Shown piece by piece: positions 23,801-35,724 of a stretch of DNA of 64,000 bases. The notes beneath the pieces are model-generated. The model saw only the letters and a program-made list of their open reading frames with translations, searched no databases and was not told the DNA's origin. Each line of letters begins with the position of its first letter. Position 1 is the stretch's first letter. The translations under genes and the position numbers were made by a program. The stretch lies in the NCBI GenBank assembly GCA_024741835.1, contig JAENRP010000049.1, forward strand, positions 138,317 to 202,316. Reading direction: 5' to 3'. This DNA comes from Diplocarpon mali (lineage: Eukaryota; Ascomycota; Leotiomycetes; Helotiales; Drepanopezizaceae).

Positions 23801-26485
23801 GCCGAGAAGGTTGAAAGCCATCTCTTGTTGAGAGAATGTGCGAACACCGTAAGCCTCGACTCCTTCCGCGACAATGTTGTTTCCGGACATGAGACCAGTA
23901 CCACGTGTCCACCCAATGACTGCACCACAGATGCTGAGGAAGTTGCCCCAGTTCTCTGAATGCCATCTGTTGAAGAGAGTCTCTAGGCCCAACTTAGATT
24001 CCGCGTACAGGCCATCGTTTCCGAAGGTTCCGTGGTTGGGAGACAAGGGTAGGACGACCTGGGCAGGTCTGGTCTCAAACCCCCGCTCTGCCTTTTGACT
24101 CTTGACGTATCCAAGCATGCGAATAAGGTTTGTCAACATGATACGGTGAGCAAGCTCAGACTTGGAATCGATGCTGTCAATCTCACGACCATTCTCCGGG
24201 ATGGCAGCAAACGGCACAATGAAGTCAAGATCCCATCCGAGTCCCTTCTTGGTATCGTAGACGTACTCAATCAGAGCCTCGACGTCCTGCTTACTGCCCT
24301 GATTGAAGGGTACAACGATGAGTTGAGAGCCTCGGGAACCAAAGCGAGAATACATGGATTGATAGTATTCCGTGACTTCGCGAGAGAACCTGCTGGTGGT
24401 GACAATGACCTTGGCACCACCACTGATCAGTCCTTGGAGGACATCTGCACCAATAGATCCCGCACCAGCTCCAGTCATCAATACATTCTTACCCTGGAAA
24501 GTGACGCCGTTCTTGGCAGCAGTCTCCAAACCTTCGATGTAGAGACCAGTGAGCTTCTTGCTGTACTCCCATCCATGCTCGTCTTTTCTCTTCAAGTGCA
24601 AAAATGGAATTGTCTCAACCTTCCCACTTTTTGCTTGAAGGTTGCGGGCCTTCTTGACGCCGTTGACCTTGCCATTCCCATTCTCCTTGGGAATAATCTG
24701 GCCCTCGCTCATAGCAAGAGATCGGATGACATCGCCATAAAGAGCCTTAATCTGTAGTTGGGACGACTTGGAGAGCTTGTGTTGTTGCTTGATGAGCTTG
24801 TAGATTCGGCTGAGGTCGTTCTGGACCTTGGTTCGGTTCCCATATTCAGAGATCTTGCCTCCGTCAGCCATCTCACGAACGTAGTGCTCAAGTTTCCGGG
24901 CACTTGTGCGAGGAATCTCAGTGTAGGCCAAGTTTCCACGGGCATCGATAGTCGTGTGTGGTCCGGTCGGAATGGCTACATCCTTGTAATGAGGGGCGGT
25001 GTCTAGAACCTCTTTGCAGTTTTCGATCAGCTGCTGGCCGAGTTCTTTAGCCAACTGGTATGTCTCCCCTCGCTCAGTCGGGCAGTTGTCGATGTGGTAT
25101 TGCATGAACTCGAGGAGGGTAGGGTTTGAGCGGTTCATAATGCGAATACATTGACTAACGATTTCACGGTCGACGGCCTTCAGACGACCGAAGATTATGT
25201 CGTAGAACATGGAAAGAGCGTCTTGACGCGCCCAATTCCAGGATGAATCGTAGACTCGAGCTTTGAGAGGGGTGAAGCTGGGCTCAATACCAGCAGCATA
25301 GAAATCTCCATGTTCGATATTCCACAGATCCAATTGCGCTTGGAGAGCTGATTGGGATTGTTGAGAACCAATGAAGGCTTTCTGTCCGGCTCGAAGATCC
25401 ATCTTCAAGTACCGGGCAAACAATTCGAGTTGTTGCTTGAAGAGCGCTCTCTGGTCCTTGGTCAAAGCATCAATTGCGGCAGGATCCATCATCATTCCGG
25501 CTCCCGCAGCACCAGCGTCTCCACCAGCGACCGGCGCAGATAGACTGATACCCGCGTTCCCAGCGTATTTCTGAGAGACGTCGTCAAGGAAGCTCTTGGC
25601 ATCATTTTCGGAGCCCAAGCGAGCTGCAGGCTCCATCGTTAGAGCCAACAACAGAACGCCATCCTGTCTTCCTTGTGCAAGACCCCATCTCGTCTCTAGG
25701 TACTTTCTGGCAGAGGTGATATTGAATCCGCCAGGCATTTTGGAGGAGATCAGACGAGCAACGAGAGAGGACGACTGCTTTCCAAGTTGGCCATTGAATG
25801 TAGCCTGCATGGAAGCTCCCAATTCATCGAGAGGAGTGTCTTCCGGTTTCTCGGGCGTGGAGCCGAATTCCTTCCCTAAGTCACCGAGGATCTCATTTTG
25901 GAGAGTCGATTTTCCTGGAAAAGGCTACATTAGCGTCTGCGTCCCGGGTCAAGAAGTGAGCCACTCACCACCGACGAGATCCTTGATCGCCTTACTCAGA
26001 GGGATCTCCAAAAGCGGCTTCTTAAGTTTCTGAGCGATCAGGGCCCGCACAATATCTACAGCGCCAACCGGAGCGTCTGGAACTTGTGCTGCTGGCCCGG
26101 CACTCGGTGGGGGAGGAGCGGCTAAGGCAGGAGCGCCGCTCGAAGCTGGTGTAGATGCTGCTGGGGTAGAAGAAGTCGCTGCAGGTTCTGGCTCTTCCTC
26201 CACAGGGTCAACGTCGTAATAGATCTCCTTGGCGTCCTTGTTGTAGCAGAGAATTTGTCTTTGAACGGATTTCGCGGCGTCATATGCTTCGTACTTGGAG
26301 GCAATCGTCCGCTTTGCCATCCCACCCAGGGTATCCGCAGGACCAATTTCCACAATCCTCTCCGTCGTCTTTTCCACGAGGATCACGTCTTGTGTCTCGA
26401 TCCATCTCACGGGCGAGGCGAATTGGTATGCCAGCAGCTCGACGAGGAGCGTATGGGCGAGCTCTTGCTCGACTTCGGGGCGCAT
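20810..26485 (-). CDS. FAS2: Fatty acid synthase subunit alpha
   Basis: Three exons, 26485-25969, 25914-20969 and 20920-20810, encode 1857 residues, the usual length. Order: MPT fragment (1-95, [21 protein letters not shown]); an Ala/Pro linker; ACP with phosphopantetheine Ser175 in VGGKST, a motif completed across the first intron; ketoreductase with [12 protein letters not shown] near 650; ketosynthase with Cys1275 in [23 protein letters not shown] and His1555 in [10 protein letters not shown]; and a C-terminal phosphopantetheinyl transferase ([25 protein letters not shown]). The last 36 residues lie in the small third exon, ending [17 protein letters not shown]. Alpha and beta form the cytosolic alpha6-beta6 barrel that makes C16/C18 acyl-CoA. 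It is divergent from FAS1, consistent with co-regulation. All key residues are intact. Confidence 0.97.
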
Positions 26486-28330
26486 GACGGAGGTGATCTA
26501 GAGTCTGAAGGCGTGTGTGTAAGGCAATCGAATATTGAATTTCGAGTCTTGTGGAAGGGCTAGGAGTTCAATCAAGTGCCGTCGAGTTGGCGGGTGTAAG
26601 TTCAGTCCAAGTTGTAGATTCTTGAGAAGCGAGGCTTCGAGGGAACTGCAAGAAAACAAGAAAGAATCACAATAGAAGAGGGTACAACTGGTGGGTTTGG
26701 ATGGTTCTGGGGAGGGCGGGGGGGGGAGGTTGGCGAAGAGAGTGTATAGAGAATACAACCGGCGATGAAAAGCAAAAGTAGGATCGATATGGCAGGATAA
26801 ATTATTTAGCGCGGAGAAGTGAGTACTAAGAAAGCCTGCCGAGATGAACCTCGAGCTTGCCCTCCCATTTGGCCTGTTGAACTTTTCGAGTTTGGGGATC
26901 TCAACGGGTTGAACGCCGCCATACCTATCTGGGACTAGACCATGGCCCCCGCAGAAAAGTTCCCCTCCGGCAACGTCTATCAGCGACCGGCTGGTTGGCA
27001 TAATATGTCATGATCGGAATTATTGCATTTTGCTGAGCGGTGCAACGGAATCCGCCAAACCATCGCATCTCAGCATGCTGCAAGAAGTAAGAAAGTACAC
27101 TGGTGTTCGTCGCGAGAAACCGGGTCAGATTTTACTGTGGCTGAGGTGCATAAACAATCCCAAGAATACGTACCCACCTACTGCGTAAGCTCCAACTAAG
27201 ATACTTTTTCAAAAAAAAAAAAAAAAAAAGCATACGCACTCAAGCAAGCTGAAAGTTTGTGTTAGTACAAAAAGAGAGAGAGAGAGAGAAAGGGAAAAAG
27301 ATCGCAGACCTGTCAGCCCTGATCAATTTCATCAGCCTCGCCTGTCCTCATCTCACTGTGGAAATGGACGGAAGTACATCACAAATCAGCGTTGCAGGAC
27401 AGATTCTGATCGCAAGAAAGACGCGGTATTGATGTAGCAACGCAAGTGGTATCTCACCCGCTAGAAGCCGAGATCCTCGATCAGTGCGAGCAATCACTTG
27501 TTGGCTAAGGCGAGAAAGCTGTGAGGATGTTGGTGTTTGTCTCACGATGCATGTAGAAAAGCTATAGCTGTGCGGCTACGTACGACATCCCGAAGTATAT
27601 CGTGCCTGGTTTGTGGCCTCCCGAGATGCTTTACTACCCCTCCATCAACGTGATATGCCTTCTCTCGCCGCCCTCTAACTCAACCCCATCGCACGTTTCC
27701 CATCCTATCCCATCCCATCCCCATCCCCATCCCATTTCTTCCAAGTTATTTTTTTGATGCCGATACCTTAATTGATGCCCCACCGTTCCTCCTAGTCCAG
27801 CAAGCGAGGGGTTGTGGCGTCACGCACCGCATAATTCCAGGATCGACGCCCAACACTTCAGAAAGCTGACTAGCGGCTGGGGTGGATTTTTGGCGAGGCG
27901 AGGTTACGTTGAGGCCGACGGTGCTCAATTTATTCACGGTAATCACGTAGGCAGCCGAACTTCCTGCATTGCCTGCAAATACCCCAATTGATTCCCCTTC
28001 GGTTTTCGGCAGAAATCCTCTTCAGCTTTTTACAATTCCTCTCTACCTCCTCTGCCTCACTGTCGAAAGTTGCTTCTTTATTGATTTTAGTGATACAAAG
28101 ATCTGTCGATACCAACATCTACCTGTTGCTCCCTACAGCTCGAAATTTGTCGCGTGCTCGACTCCTGCTCTTTGCTGAGTAACCGGAGACTTTACACAAG
28201 TGGTTAGTGTTGTGATGCGGTAGTGAATACATGCATGTTTTTCTCCCTGGCTTGCAACGACTCTTACTGATTTATTTTTTTCCGGCGAGCAGACGACACC
28301 CGGAATATACGGCCGCATCATTCTGTCATC
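26486..28330. promoter_or_regulatory. Shared FAS2/FAS1 divergent promoter region
   Basis: A 1.85-kb region between the two start codons. It holds an A19 run near 27211-27229, an AG-dinucleotide run near 27272-27289, and a C/T-rich CCCAT/CCCCAT repeat at about 27704-27737. These low-complexity tracts are typical nucleosome-poor fungal promoter sequence. The 167-residue minus-strand frame just upstream of FAS2 (27001-26498) ends before the FAS2 ATG, has no domain, and more likely overlaps the FAS2 leader. No named transcription-factor site is claimed. Confidence 0.6.
27704..27737 (+). repeat. CCCAT/CCCCAT pyrimidine-rich microsatellite
   Basis: Imperfect tandem of CCCATC and CCCCATC units in the FAS divergent promoter. 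It is strongly strand-asymmetric, with pyrimidines on the plus strand. Confidence 0.75.
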
Positions 28331-31300
28331 ATGTACGGAACTTCTACTGGCCCTCAAACGGGCGTCTCGACCCCAAGATCATCCTCCTCTCTCCGTCCGC
28401 TCGTCCTTACACATGGTTCCCTCGAGCACTCCTTCTTAATACCCACCAATCTCCATTTCCACGCCTCGCAGATCAAGGAGCGTTTCCTCGCGTCTCTGCC
28501 TGCTCCGACAGATGAGCTCGCGCAAGATGACGAGCCTTCATCGGTGGCAGAACTCGTTGCTAGATATCTCGGCTTTGTAGCACAAGACGTCGAAGAGGGT
28601 GAGGATGATGCGCAAGGCTCATACGAGGATGTACTAAAGCTTGTGATAAACGAGTTTGAAAGGGCATTTTTGCACGGAAACGAGGTCCACGCCCTCGCTG
28701 GGACACTCCCTGGAATTACAGCCAAGAAGCTCGAAGTTGTGCGGAGCTATTATGCTGCTCGTGCTGCCTCTGGCCGAACGATAAAGCCCCACGAGTCCGC
28801 TCTTTCTCGCGCTGCCGACGAGACAGCGACAATCTACACCATTTTTGGCGGACAGGGAAACATCGAGGAATACTTTGATGAGCTACGGGAACTTTACACT
28901 ACCTACCCATCATTTGTGGAAGAGTTGATCGTTTCTGCCGCTGAACTCTTGCAAAACTTGTCGAGAGATCCCAGGGCCGAAAAGCTCTATTCCAAAGGTC
29001 TAGATGTAATGACATGGATCCACGACCGGGAGGCAACTCCTGACGTGGACTATATGGTATCTGCCCCCGTTAGTTTCCCCTTGATTGGTCTTGTTCAGCT
29101 TGCCCATTACGCAGTTACATGCAAGGTTCTCGGACTCACTCCAGGCCAATTCCGCGAGAGGATAAGTGGAACTACCGGCCACTCGCAAGGAATAGTTTTG
29201 GCTGCTGCTACAGCTGCTGCCGATTCCTGGGAATCTTTTGACGGGATTGCAACCTCCTCTCTCACTATCCTCTTCTGGATTGGTTCCCGCAGTCAGCAAA
29301 CATACCCAAGAACATCTCTAGCCCCTTCGATTTTGCAAGACTCGGTCGACAATGGCGAAGGCGTACCGACGCCCATGTTGAGTATTCGAGATTTGTCACA
29401 AGCTCAAGTGCAAGAGCACATCGATGCAACCAATCAATATCTCCCCGAAGACAGACACATTGCGATATCTTTAATCAACAGCGCTCGTAATATGGTTGTT
29501 ACTGGACCACCCATCTCCCTCTACGGTCTGAATTTGCAACTCCGAAAAGTCAAGGCACCAACTGGTCTGGATCAGACCAGGACTCCCTTCACGGAGCGAA
29601 AGGTTCGATTCGTCAACAGATTCCTGCCTATCACGTCTCCTTTCCACAGCAAATATCTTGCAGAGGCTACCACCCATATCGACGATGACATCAAGGATAT
29701 CAAGATCTCCAGCAAGTCTCTAGCTATCCCAGTATATGACACCAACACCGGAAAGGACATCCGTGAGTCAGTCGATGGAAACATCGTACCAACTCTCGTC
29801 CGATTGATTACCCATGATGCTGTGGACTGGGAGAAAGCTACCAATTTCCCTGGGGCAACTCATGTGCTCGATTTCGGCCCAGGCGGAACTTCAGGTCTGG
29901 GTGTTTTGACTAGCCGCAACAAGGATGGAACTGGGGTGCGTGTGATCTTGGCTGGTTCGATCGACGGCACAGTTCCAGAAGTCGGTTACAAGCCCGAGCT
30001 CTTTGATCGTGACGAAGAGCATGCTGTGAAGTATGCAGTGGATTGGGTCAAGGAACACGGCCCACGCCTCATCAAGACTTCTACTGGAGAAACCTATGTG
30101 GATACCAAAATGAGTCGGCTTCTGGGCGTTCCTCCCGTGATGGTTGCCGGTATGACCCCTTGCACAGTTCCTTGGGACTTCGTCGCAGCAACTATGAATG
30201 CCGGTTATCAAATTGAGTTAGCCGGAGGTGGGTACTATGATGCCAAGACTATGACTGCTGCTTTAAAGAAGATTGAAGAGGCCATCCCGGCTGGACGTGG
30301 TATCACTATCAACTTGATCTACATTAATCCTCGCGCCATGCAATGGCAGATTCCTCTAGTCGGCCAGCTTCGCGCTGAAGGTGTTCCCATCGAAGGCTTG
30401 ACCATAGGAGCCGGCGTTCCATCTATTGAAGTGGCTACAGAGTACATCGAGACCTTGGGATTGAAGCATATCTCCTTCAAGCCGGGATCTGGAGAGGCCA
30501 TTCAAGCTGTCATCAACATTGCGAAAGCCAACCCAACGTTTCCAGTCATGCTGCAGTGGACTGGTGGTCGCGGTGGTGGCCATCATTCTTTCGAGGATTT
30601 TCATCAGCCAATTTTACAGATGTACGGCCGCATTCGAAGATGTGACAACATCATTCTCGTGGCTGGCAGTGGTTTTGGTGGATCCGAGGACACTTATCCA
30701 TACCTCACTGGCGCCTGGTCTGCCAGATATGGCTACCCGCCAATGCCTTTCGATGGATGTCTGTTCGGTAGTCGCATGATGACTGCCAAGGAGGCACACA
30801 CCAGCAAGAACGCAAAGAAAGCCATTACCGAGGCAGAGGGTGTTGATGATAGTCAATGGGAGAAGACCTACAAGGGCTCCGCTGGCGGCGTTATCACTGT
30901 CCGATCCGAGATGGGTGAGCCAATTCACAAATTGGCAACTCGTGGTGTCAAGTTCTGGGCCGAGATGGATCAAAAGATTTTCAGTCTGCCGAAGGAGAAG
31001 CGTGTTCCCGAATTGAAGAAGAACCGGGAGTATATCATCCAGAAACTCAATGACGATTTCCAGAAGGTCTGGTTTGGTCGCAACAAGGACGGTGAGACTG
31101 TGGACCTTGAGGACATGACCTACGGAGAAGTTGTGCGCCGCATGGTGGACTTGATGTATGTTCAGCACGAGTCTCGCTGGATCGATAAATCGTATGAGAA
31201 GCTTACTGGCGATTTTATTCGTCGCGTTGAGGAACGATTCACACTTGGTGGTGGGCAACCATCTCTTCTCCAAAGCTACTCGGAGCTCGACAACCCCTAC

Positions 31301-34300
31301 CCAACCGTGAAGCGAATTTTGGCCGCTTACCCCGAATGCGAAACTCAACTGATCAACGCTCAAGATGTGCAGCACTTTTTACTTCTGTGCCAGCGCCGTG
31401 GTCAGAAGCCAACCACCTTCGTTCCATCTCTGGACGAGAACTTTGAGTTCTATTTTAAAAAGGATTCTCTATGGCAATCTGAGGATCTTGAGGCCGTCAT
31501 TGATCAGGATGTTGGCAGAACTTGTATTCTTCAGGGCCCAATGGCCGTTAAATTCTCAAACATCGTTGACGAGCCGATCAAAGAAATATTGGACGGCATC
31601 CACCATAATCATATCAAGGGTCTTACTAAAGAGATCTACGGGGGCAAAGAGTCCGCTATCCCGGTCATAGAATTCTTTGGTGGCAAGCTTATCGAAGCTG
31701 AGGCAGAAGTCGACGTTGAAGGTCTCACCATCTCCCAAGATACCCACAAGATAACTTACCGCCTTTCACCATCTCCTAGCGCCACTCTCCCATCACTCGA
31801 GTCATGGATGACGCTTCTCGCTGGCAACAAGAGATCATGGCGCTATGCACTTTTCTCGTCAGAGGCCTTTGTTCAAGGCAAGAAATTTCAGACCAACCCC
31901 ATGAAGAGAATCTTCGCCCCAGCCCGCGGCCTCCTCGTTGAGATTTCCAGCCCCAACGACCCTGCAAAGACCGTCATCACGGTCAAGGAACAACCAAGAA
32001 TCAACAACTACGTCGAAGTCATTAATGTCAAGTTGACTAGCATCAACGAGATTCTGGTCAACTTGATCAAGGATACCACCGCGGTCGGAAAGCCAGTTGC
32101 TCTCCCGCTCAAGTTTACCTACCACCCCGAGGCTGGATACGCGCCAATCCGGGAAGTTATGGCAGGCCGTAACAATCGAATCAAGGAGTTCTATTGGCGT
32201 GCCTGGTTTGGTAACGAAAGCTTGGATCTCGATGCTTCAGTCACTGGCAACTTCAATGGCGGAAAGGCTAAGATCACCAGCGAGGCTATCAACGACTTCG
32301 TTCACGCTGTTGGCAACACAGGCGAGGCCTTCGTGGACCGTCCTGGAAAGGAGGTCTTTGCTCCCATGGATTTCGCCATTGTCGTTGGTTGGAAAGCAAT
32401 AACCAAGCCTATTTTCCCAAGAACTATTGACGGAGACCTGCTCAAGCTTGTACACTTGTCGAACGGCTTTCGAATGCTGCCTGGTGCTGAGCCATTAAAG
32501 AAGGATGACGAGGTCGAGACTACTGCTCGCATAAATGCAGTGATCAACCAGGCTTCTGGAAAGATGGTTGAGGTTTGCGGTACTATCACCCGTGATGGAA
32601 AGCCTGTCATGGAGGTTACATCTCAATTCTTGTACCGCGGTGCCTACACCGATTTCGAGAACACCTTCCAACGCAAGATCGAAACCCCCATGCAGATCCT
32701 CCTCGCCACTACCAAAGATGTCGCAGTGCTCAGATCAAAGGAATGGTTCAGTCTGGACGAGCCAGATCATGAGCTTCTCGGACAAACATTGACATTCCGC
32801 CTTCAGAGTTTGATCAGGTTCAAGAACGAAACTGTCTATAGCAGTGTCGAAACCAGAGGTCAGGTCCTCCTCGAGCTGCCAACAAAGGAGATTATACAAG
32901 TCGCTAGTGTCGATTACGAGGCCGGCGTTTCTCACGGCAACCCGGTGATCGATTACCTCGAGAGACATGGTTCTTCTATCGAGCAACCCGTCAACTTCGA
33001 GAACCCAATACCCCTCAGCGGCAAGACGCCTCTTCTCCTCAGAGCACCGGCATCCAACGAAACTTATGCTCGTGTCTCAGGTGATTATAACCCTATCCAC
33101 GTTTCCCGTGTTTTCTCCAGCTACGCGAACCTGCCCGGTACTATTACCCATGGTATGTACTCCAGCGCTGCTGTTCGCAGCCTTGTTGAGACCTGGGCTG
33201 CCGAGAACAATGTTGGACGTGTCCGAAGCTTTCATGCCTCTCTTACTGGCATGGTTCTCCCCAATGATGACATCGAAGTCAGATTACAACATGTAGGTAT
33301 GGTGGCTGGTCGCAAGATCATCAGGGTCGAAGCGAGCAACAAAGAGACCGAGGACAAGGTCTTGTTAGGCGAGGCCGAGGTCGAGCAGCCAGTGTCGGCA
33401 TATGTTTTCACTGGTCAAGGATCTCAAGAGCAGGGTATGGGTATGGAGCTCTATGCCAGCAGTCCTGTGGCCAAAGAGGTCTGGGATAGAGCCGACAAGC
33501 ATTTCTTGGACAATTATGGTAAGTCCTTGGTTCATTCGAATCGATGTATCATGCTCGTCCTAACACCGTATAGGATTTGCCATTACCAACATTGTCAAGA
33601 ACAATCCCAAGGAGCTTACCATCCACTTTGGCGGACCTCGTGGCAAGGCAATCCGCCAGAACTACACATCGATGACCTTTGAGACTGTTGGCGCAGATGG
33701 GTCTACCAAATCCGAGAAGATCTTCAAGGAGATTGACGAGAACACCACATCCTACACCTACAGATCTCCGACTGGCCTGTTGTCCGCAACCCAGTTCACT
33801 CAACCTGCTTTGACCCTCATGGAGAAGGCAAGTTTCGAGGACATGCGATCCAAGGGTCTTGTCCAGAGAGATAGCACTTTTGCTGGTCATTCTCTCGGAG
33901 AGTACTCGGCCCTTGCTGCTCTGGCTGATGTCATGCCCATTGAGAGTTTGGTTTCTGTCGTGTTCTACAGAGGTCTCACTATGCAGGTCGCGGTCGAGCG
34001 TGATGAGACTGGCCGTTCCAACTATTCCATGTGTGCCGTCAACCCAAGCAGAATCTCGAAGACCTTCAACGAGCAAGCTCTCCAATACGTTGTCGAGAAC
34101 ATTGCCGAGGAGACTAGCTGGCTCCTGGAAATTGTCAACTACAACATCGCGAACATGCAGTACGTCTGCGCTGGTGATCTCCGCGCTCTTGATACCCTGA
34201 CTGGCGTCACCAATTATCTGAAGGCACAAAAGATTGACATTCAGCAACTCATGCAAACCCTGTCGCTCGAGGACGTCAAAGCCCACTTGGTCGAGATCAT

Positions 34301-34673
34301 CCGCGGCTGCGCCGCCCAGACCGAAGAGAAGCCCAAGCCTTTAGACCTGCAACGCGGCTTCGCCACCATCCCGCTCAAGGGCATCGATGTGCCCTTCCAC
34401 TCGACCTTCTTGCGCTCCGGCGTCAAGCCGTTCCGCTCCTTTCTCCTCAAGAAGATCAACAAGACCACGATCGACCCCGGCAAGCTGATTGGGAAATACA
34501 TCCCCAACGTCACGGCGCGACCTTTCGAACTCACGAAGGAATACTTCGAAGACGTCTACCGCCTGACAAACTCACCGAAGATTGGCGCCATTTTGGCGAA
34601 TTGGGAGAAATATGAGGAGCCGCACACGAACGGTGTCAACGGGACGAGTGCGACGGCCGTCAATGGTGCATGA
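28331..34673 (+). CDS. FAS1: Fatty acid synthase subunit beta
   Basis: Two exons, 28331-33518 and 33574-34673, joined by a 55-bp GT-AG intron, encode 2095 residues, normal for the family. Order: acetyltransferase with Ser285 in GHSQG; enoyl reductase (FMN/NADPH) with [18 protein letters not shown] and [17 protein letters not shown]; a structural and dehydratase region ending in a MaoC-like hot-dog segment with [19 protein letters not shown]; then the malonyl/palmitoyl transferase with [13 protein letters not shown] and nucleophile Ser1836 in GHSLGEY. The intron interrupts the last domain. The N-terminus ([11 protein letters not shown]) matches the usual fungal start. It pairs with FAS2 in the FAS barrel. 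Length, intact motifs and lack of a neighbouring polyketide synthase point to the housekeeping enzyme rather than a secondary-metabolite hexanoate synthase. Confidence 0.97.
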
Positions 34674-35457
34674 GGTGCGGGGAGGAAAGATGTAGATGGA
34701 GTCATGCACGGCGTTTGGGATTCGAGAAACGCCCATTACTTACAGGCGGATCGGTTTTCGCGGATGAGATGGCATTACCTGTAGATTTTACCCATTCCCA
34801 ATTCTCGAGTCAATCGGCGACGTGTAGCAAACAGCGATTTCATTGCAGACGTCCCACGAGCTGTCTAGTGCTCATACCCGCCTGGCTAGCTTTCGGCGTC
34901 CTTGAGCTGTCACTTTCTAAACCTGCTCGTGGTATTCACGTCCCGCAGCTGGTTTACCCGCAGCGTGTCCCTCGTGACTATGCAGCCAGGGGCAGTACAA
35001 CTGACTTCCGGCTTGGTCCTCTTGTTCTTTGTTGCAGGCCGAACAAACACCATATGAAGGCATGATAGAATGAGATTTCCCACACCGCCCACACAAACCG
35101 GTCGCCTGGGTGCTGGCCAGCATGGAAACGAAATCTATAGGCAAGGCCATGCTTCCTAGTGTCAAGTGATAAAGCAAGTCGGGGGGGGGGGGTGCCCCCT
35201 ACTCAGCCAATTTTTCCATTCATTCTTCTTTGCTATCGGCCCCGACTCATCTCTGCGTTACAAGGAACTTATCCAGTCACTCTTCCTTTTCATCTTCAAC
35301 CAAGATCGCTCCCCAACACCTTCAAGAAAGCCCTTCCTCCGCACCGCCCTTCGCTCATTGACTCGACAACCAAGGTTCTCTACCGCGTAATCGCCAGTGA
35401 GAATGCCTTGAAAGACAAATACTCCAAAACAGCCGGGCACCCTCGACGCCGCCCTTC
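34674..35457. other. FAS1 3' flank and intergenic spacer
   Basis: Downstream of FAS1. Contains one questionable minus-strand zinc-ribbon-like frame (listed separately) and a G10 run near 35180. No other coding signal. Confidence 0.4.
34917..35177 (-). CDS. Possible small Cys-rich (zinc-ribbon-like) protein, doubtful
   Basis: An 86-residue open frame contains two CxxC knuckles (CGRCGKSH and CSACNKE, separated by about 11 residues) and a later Cys, a spacing like a small zinc ribbon. No homologue is recalled, there are no introns, and the frame lies in the 3' flank of FAS1, so chance is quite possible. Listed because the paired CxxC spacing is the only structure in this spacer. Confidence 0.2.
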   Translation of the reverse strand: MLYHLTLGSMALPIDFVSMLASTQATGLCGRCGKSHSIMPSYGVCSACNKEQEDQAGSQLYCPWLHSHEGHAAGKPAAGREYHEQV

Positions 35458-35724
35458 CTACTTGAAGCAGCAGCTTTTCCGAATGCAAGCTTCACCCAAT
35501 TCCTTATGCGCGCAGACTTCTTCGTTTTTTTGAGTAAGGCCGCCGTCGAAGGTTTGGGTCAATCCGAACGCGCAACCTGGATAATCGATATGGCAGAAGA
35601 CATTTGTGCCTTGGGCGCATCTGCCAGCATCTTCTTCTATTACTCCTTGGCATTCATCTTTACAAAAGGACAAGGATGCCATGGTAAGGATAGCAGCCGT
35701 AGTGAAAAAAGTAAATAATTGCAT
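35458..35724 (-). CDS. Small cysteine-rich secreted protein, effector-like
   Basis: An 88-residue intronless frame from ATG at 35724 to TAG at 35458. The first 20 or so residues (MQLFTFFTTAAILTMASLSF) form a clear signal peptide with cleavage expected around residue 20-22. The remaining ~67 residues hold ten Cys, counting the one at the predicted cleavage site (CKDEC, GRC, VFC, PGC, EVC, EAC, KSCC), a density typical of disulfide-stabilised fungal secreted peptides. No family is recognised; the Cys spacing fits neither hydrophobins nor classical defensins in an obvious way. The gene lies between FAS1 and the AT-rich transposon block, a setting common for effector candidates. The function, including any role in host interaction, is inference. 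Confidence 0.65.
   Translation of the reverse strand: MQLFTFFTTAAILTMASLSFCKDECQGVIEEDAGRCAQGTNVFCHIDYPGCAFGLTQTFDGGLTQKNEEVCAHKELGEACIRKSCCFK

Noticed and set aside
22931..23959. 342-residue plus-strand open frame inside FAS2
   Set aside because: Antisense shadow of the alpha subunit coding sequence; no independent motif.
26498..27001. 167-residue minus-strand open frame upstream of FAS2
   Set aside because: No domain, Ser/Pro/Leu-rich as C/T-rich leaders translate, and it ends just before the FAS2 start. Likely 5' leader.
30614..31375. 253-residue minus-strand open frame inside FAS1
   Set aside because: Antisense shadow of the enoyl reductase region.
20810..34673. FAS pair as part of a mycotoxin-type hexanoate synthase cluster
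   Set aside because: Full-length canonical subunits, no polyketide synthase, P450 or regulator beside them; housekeeping FAS fits better.
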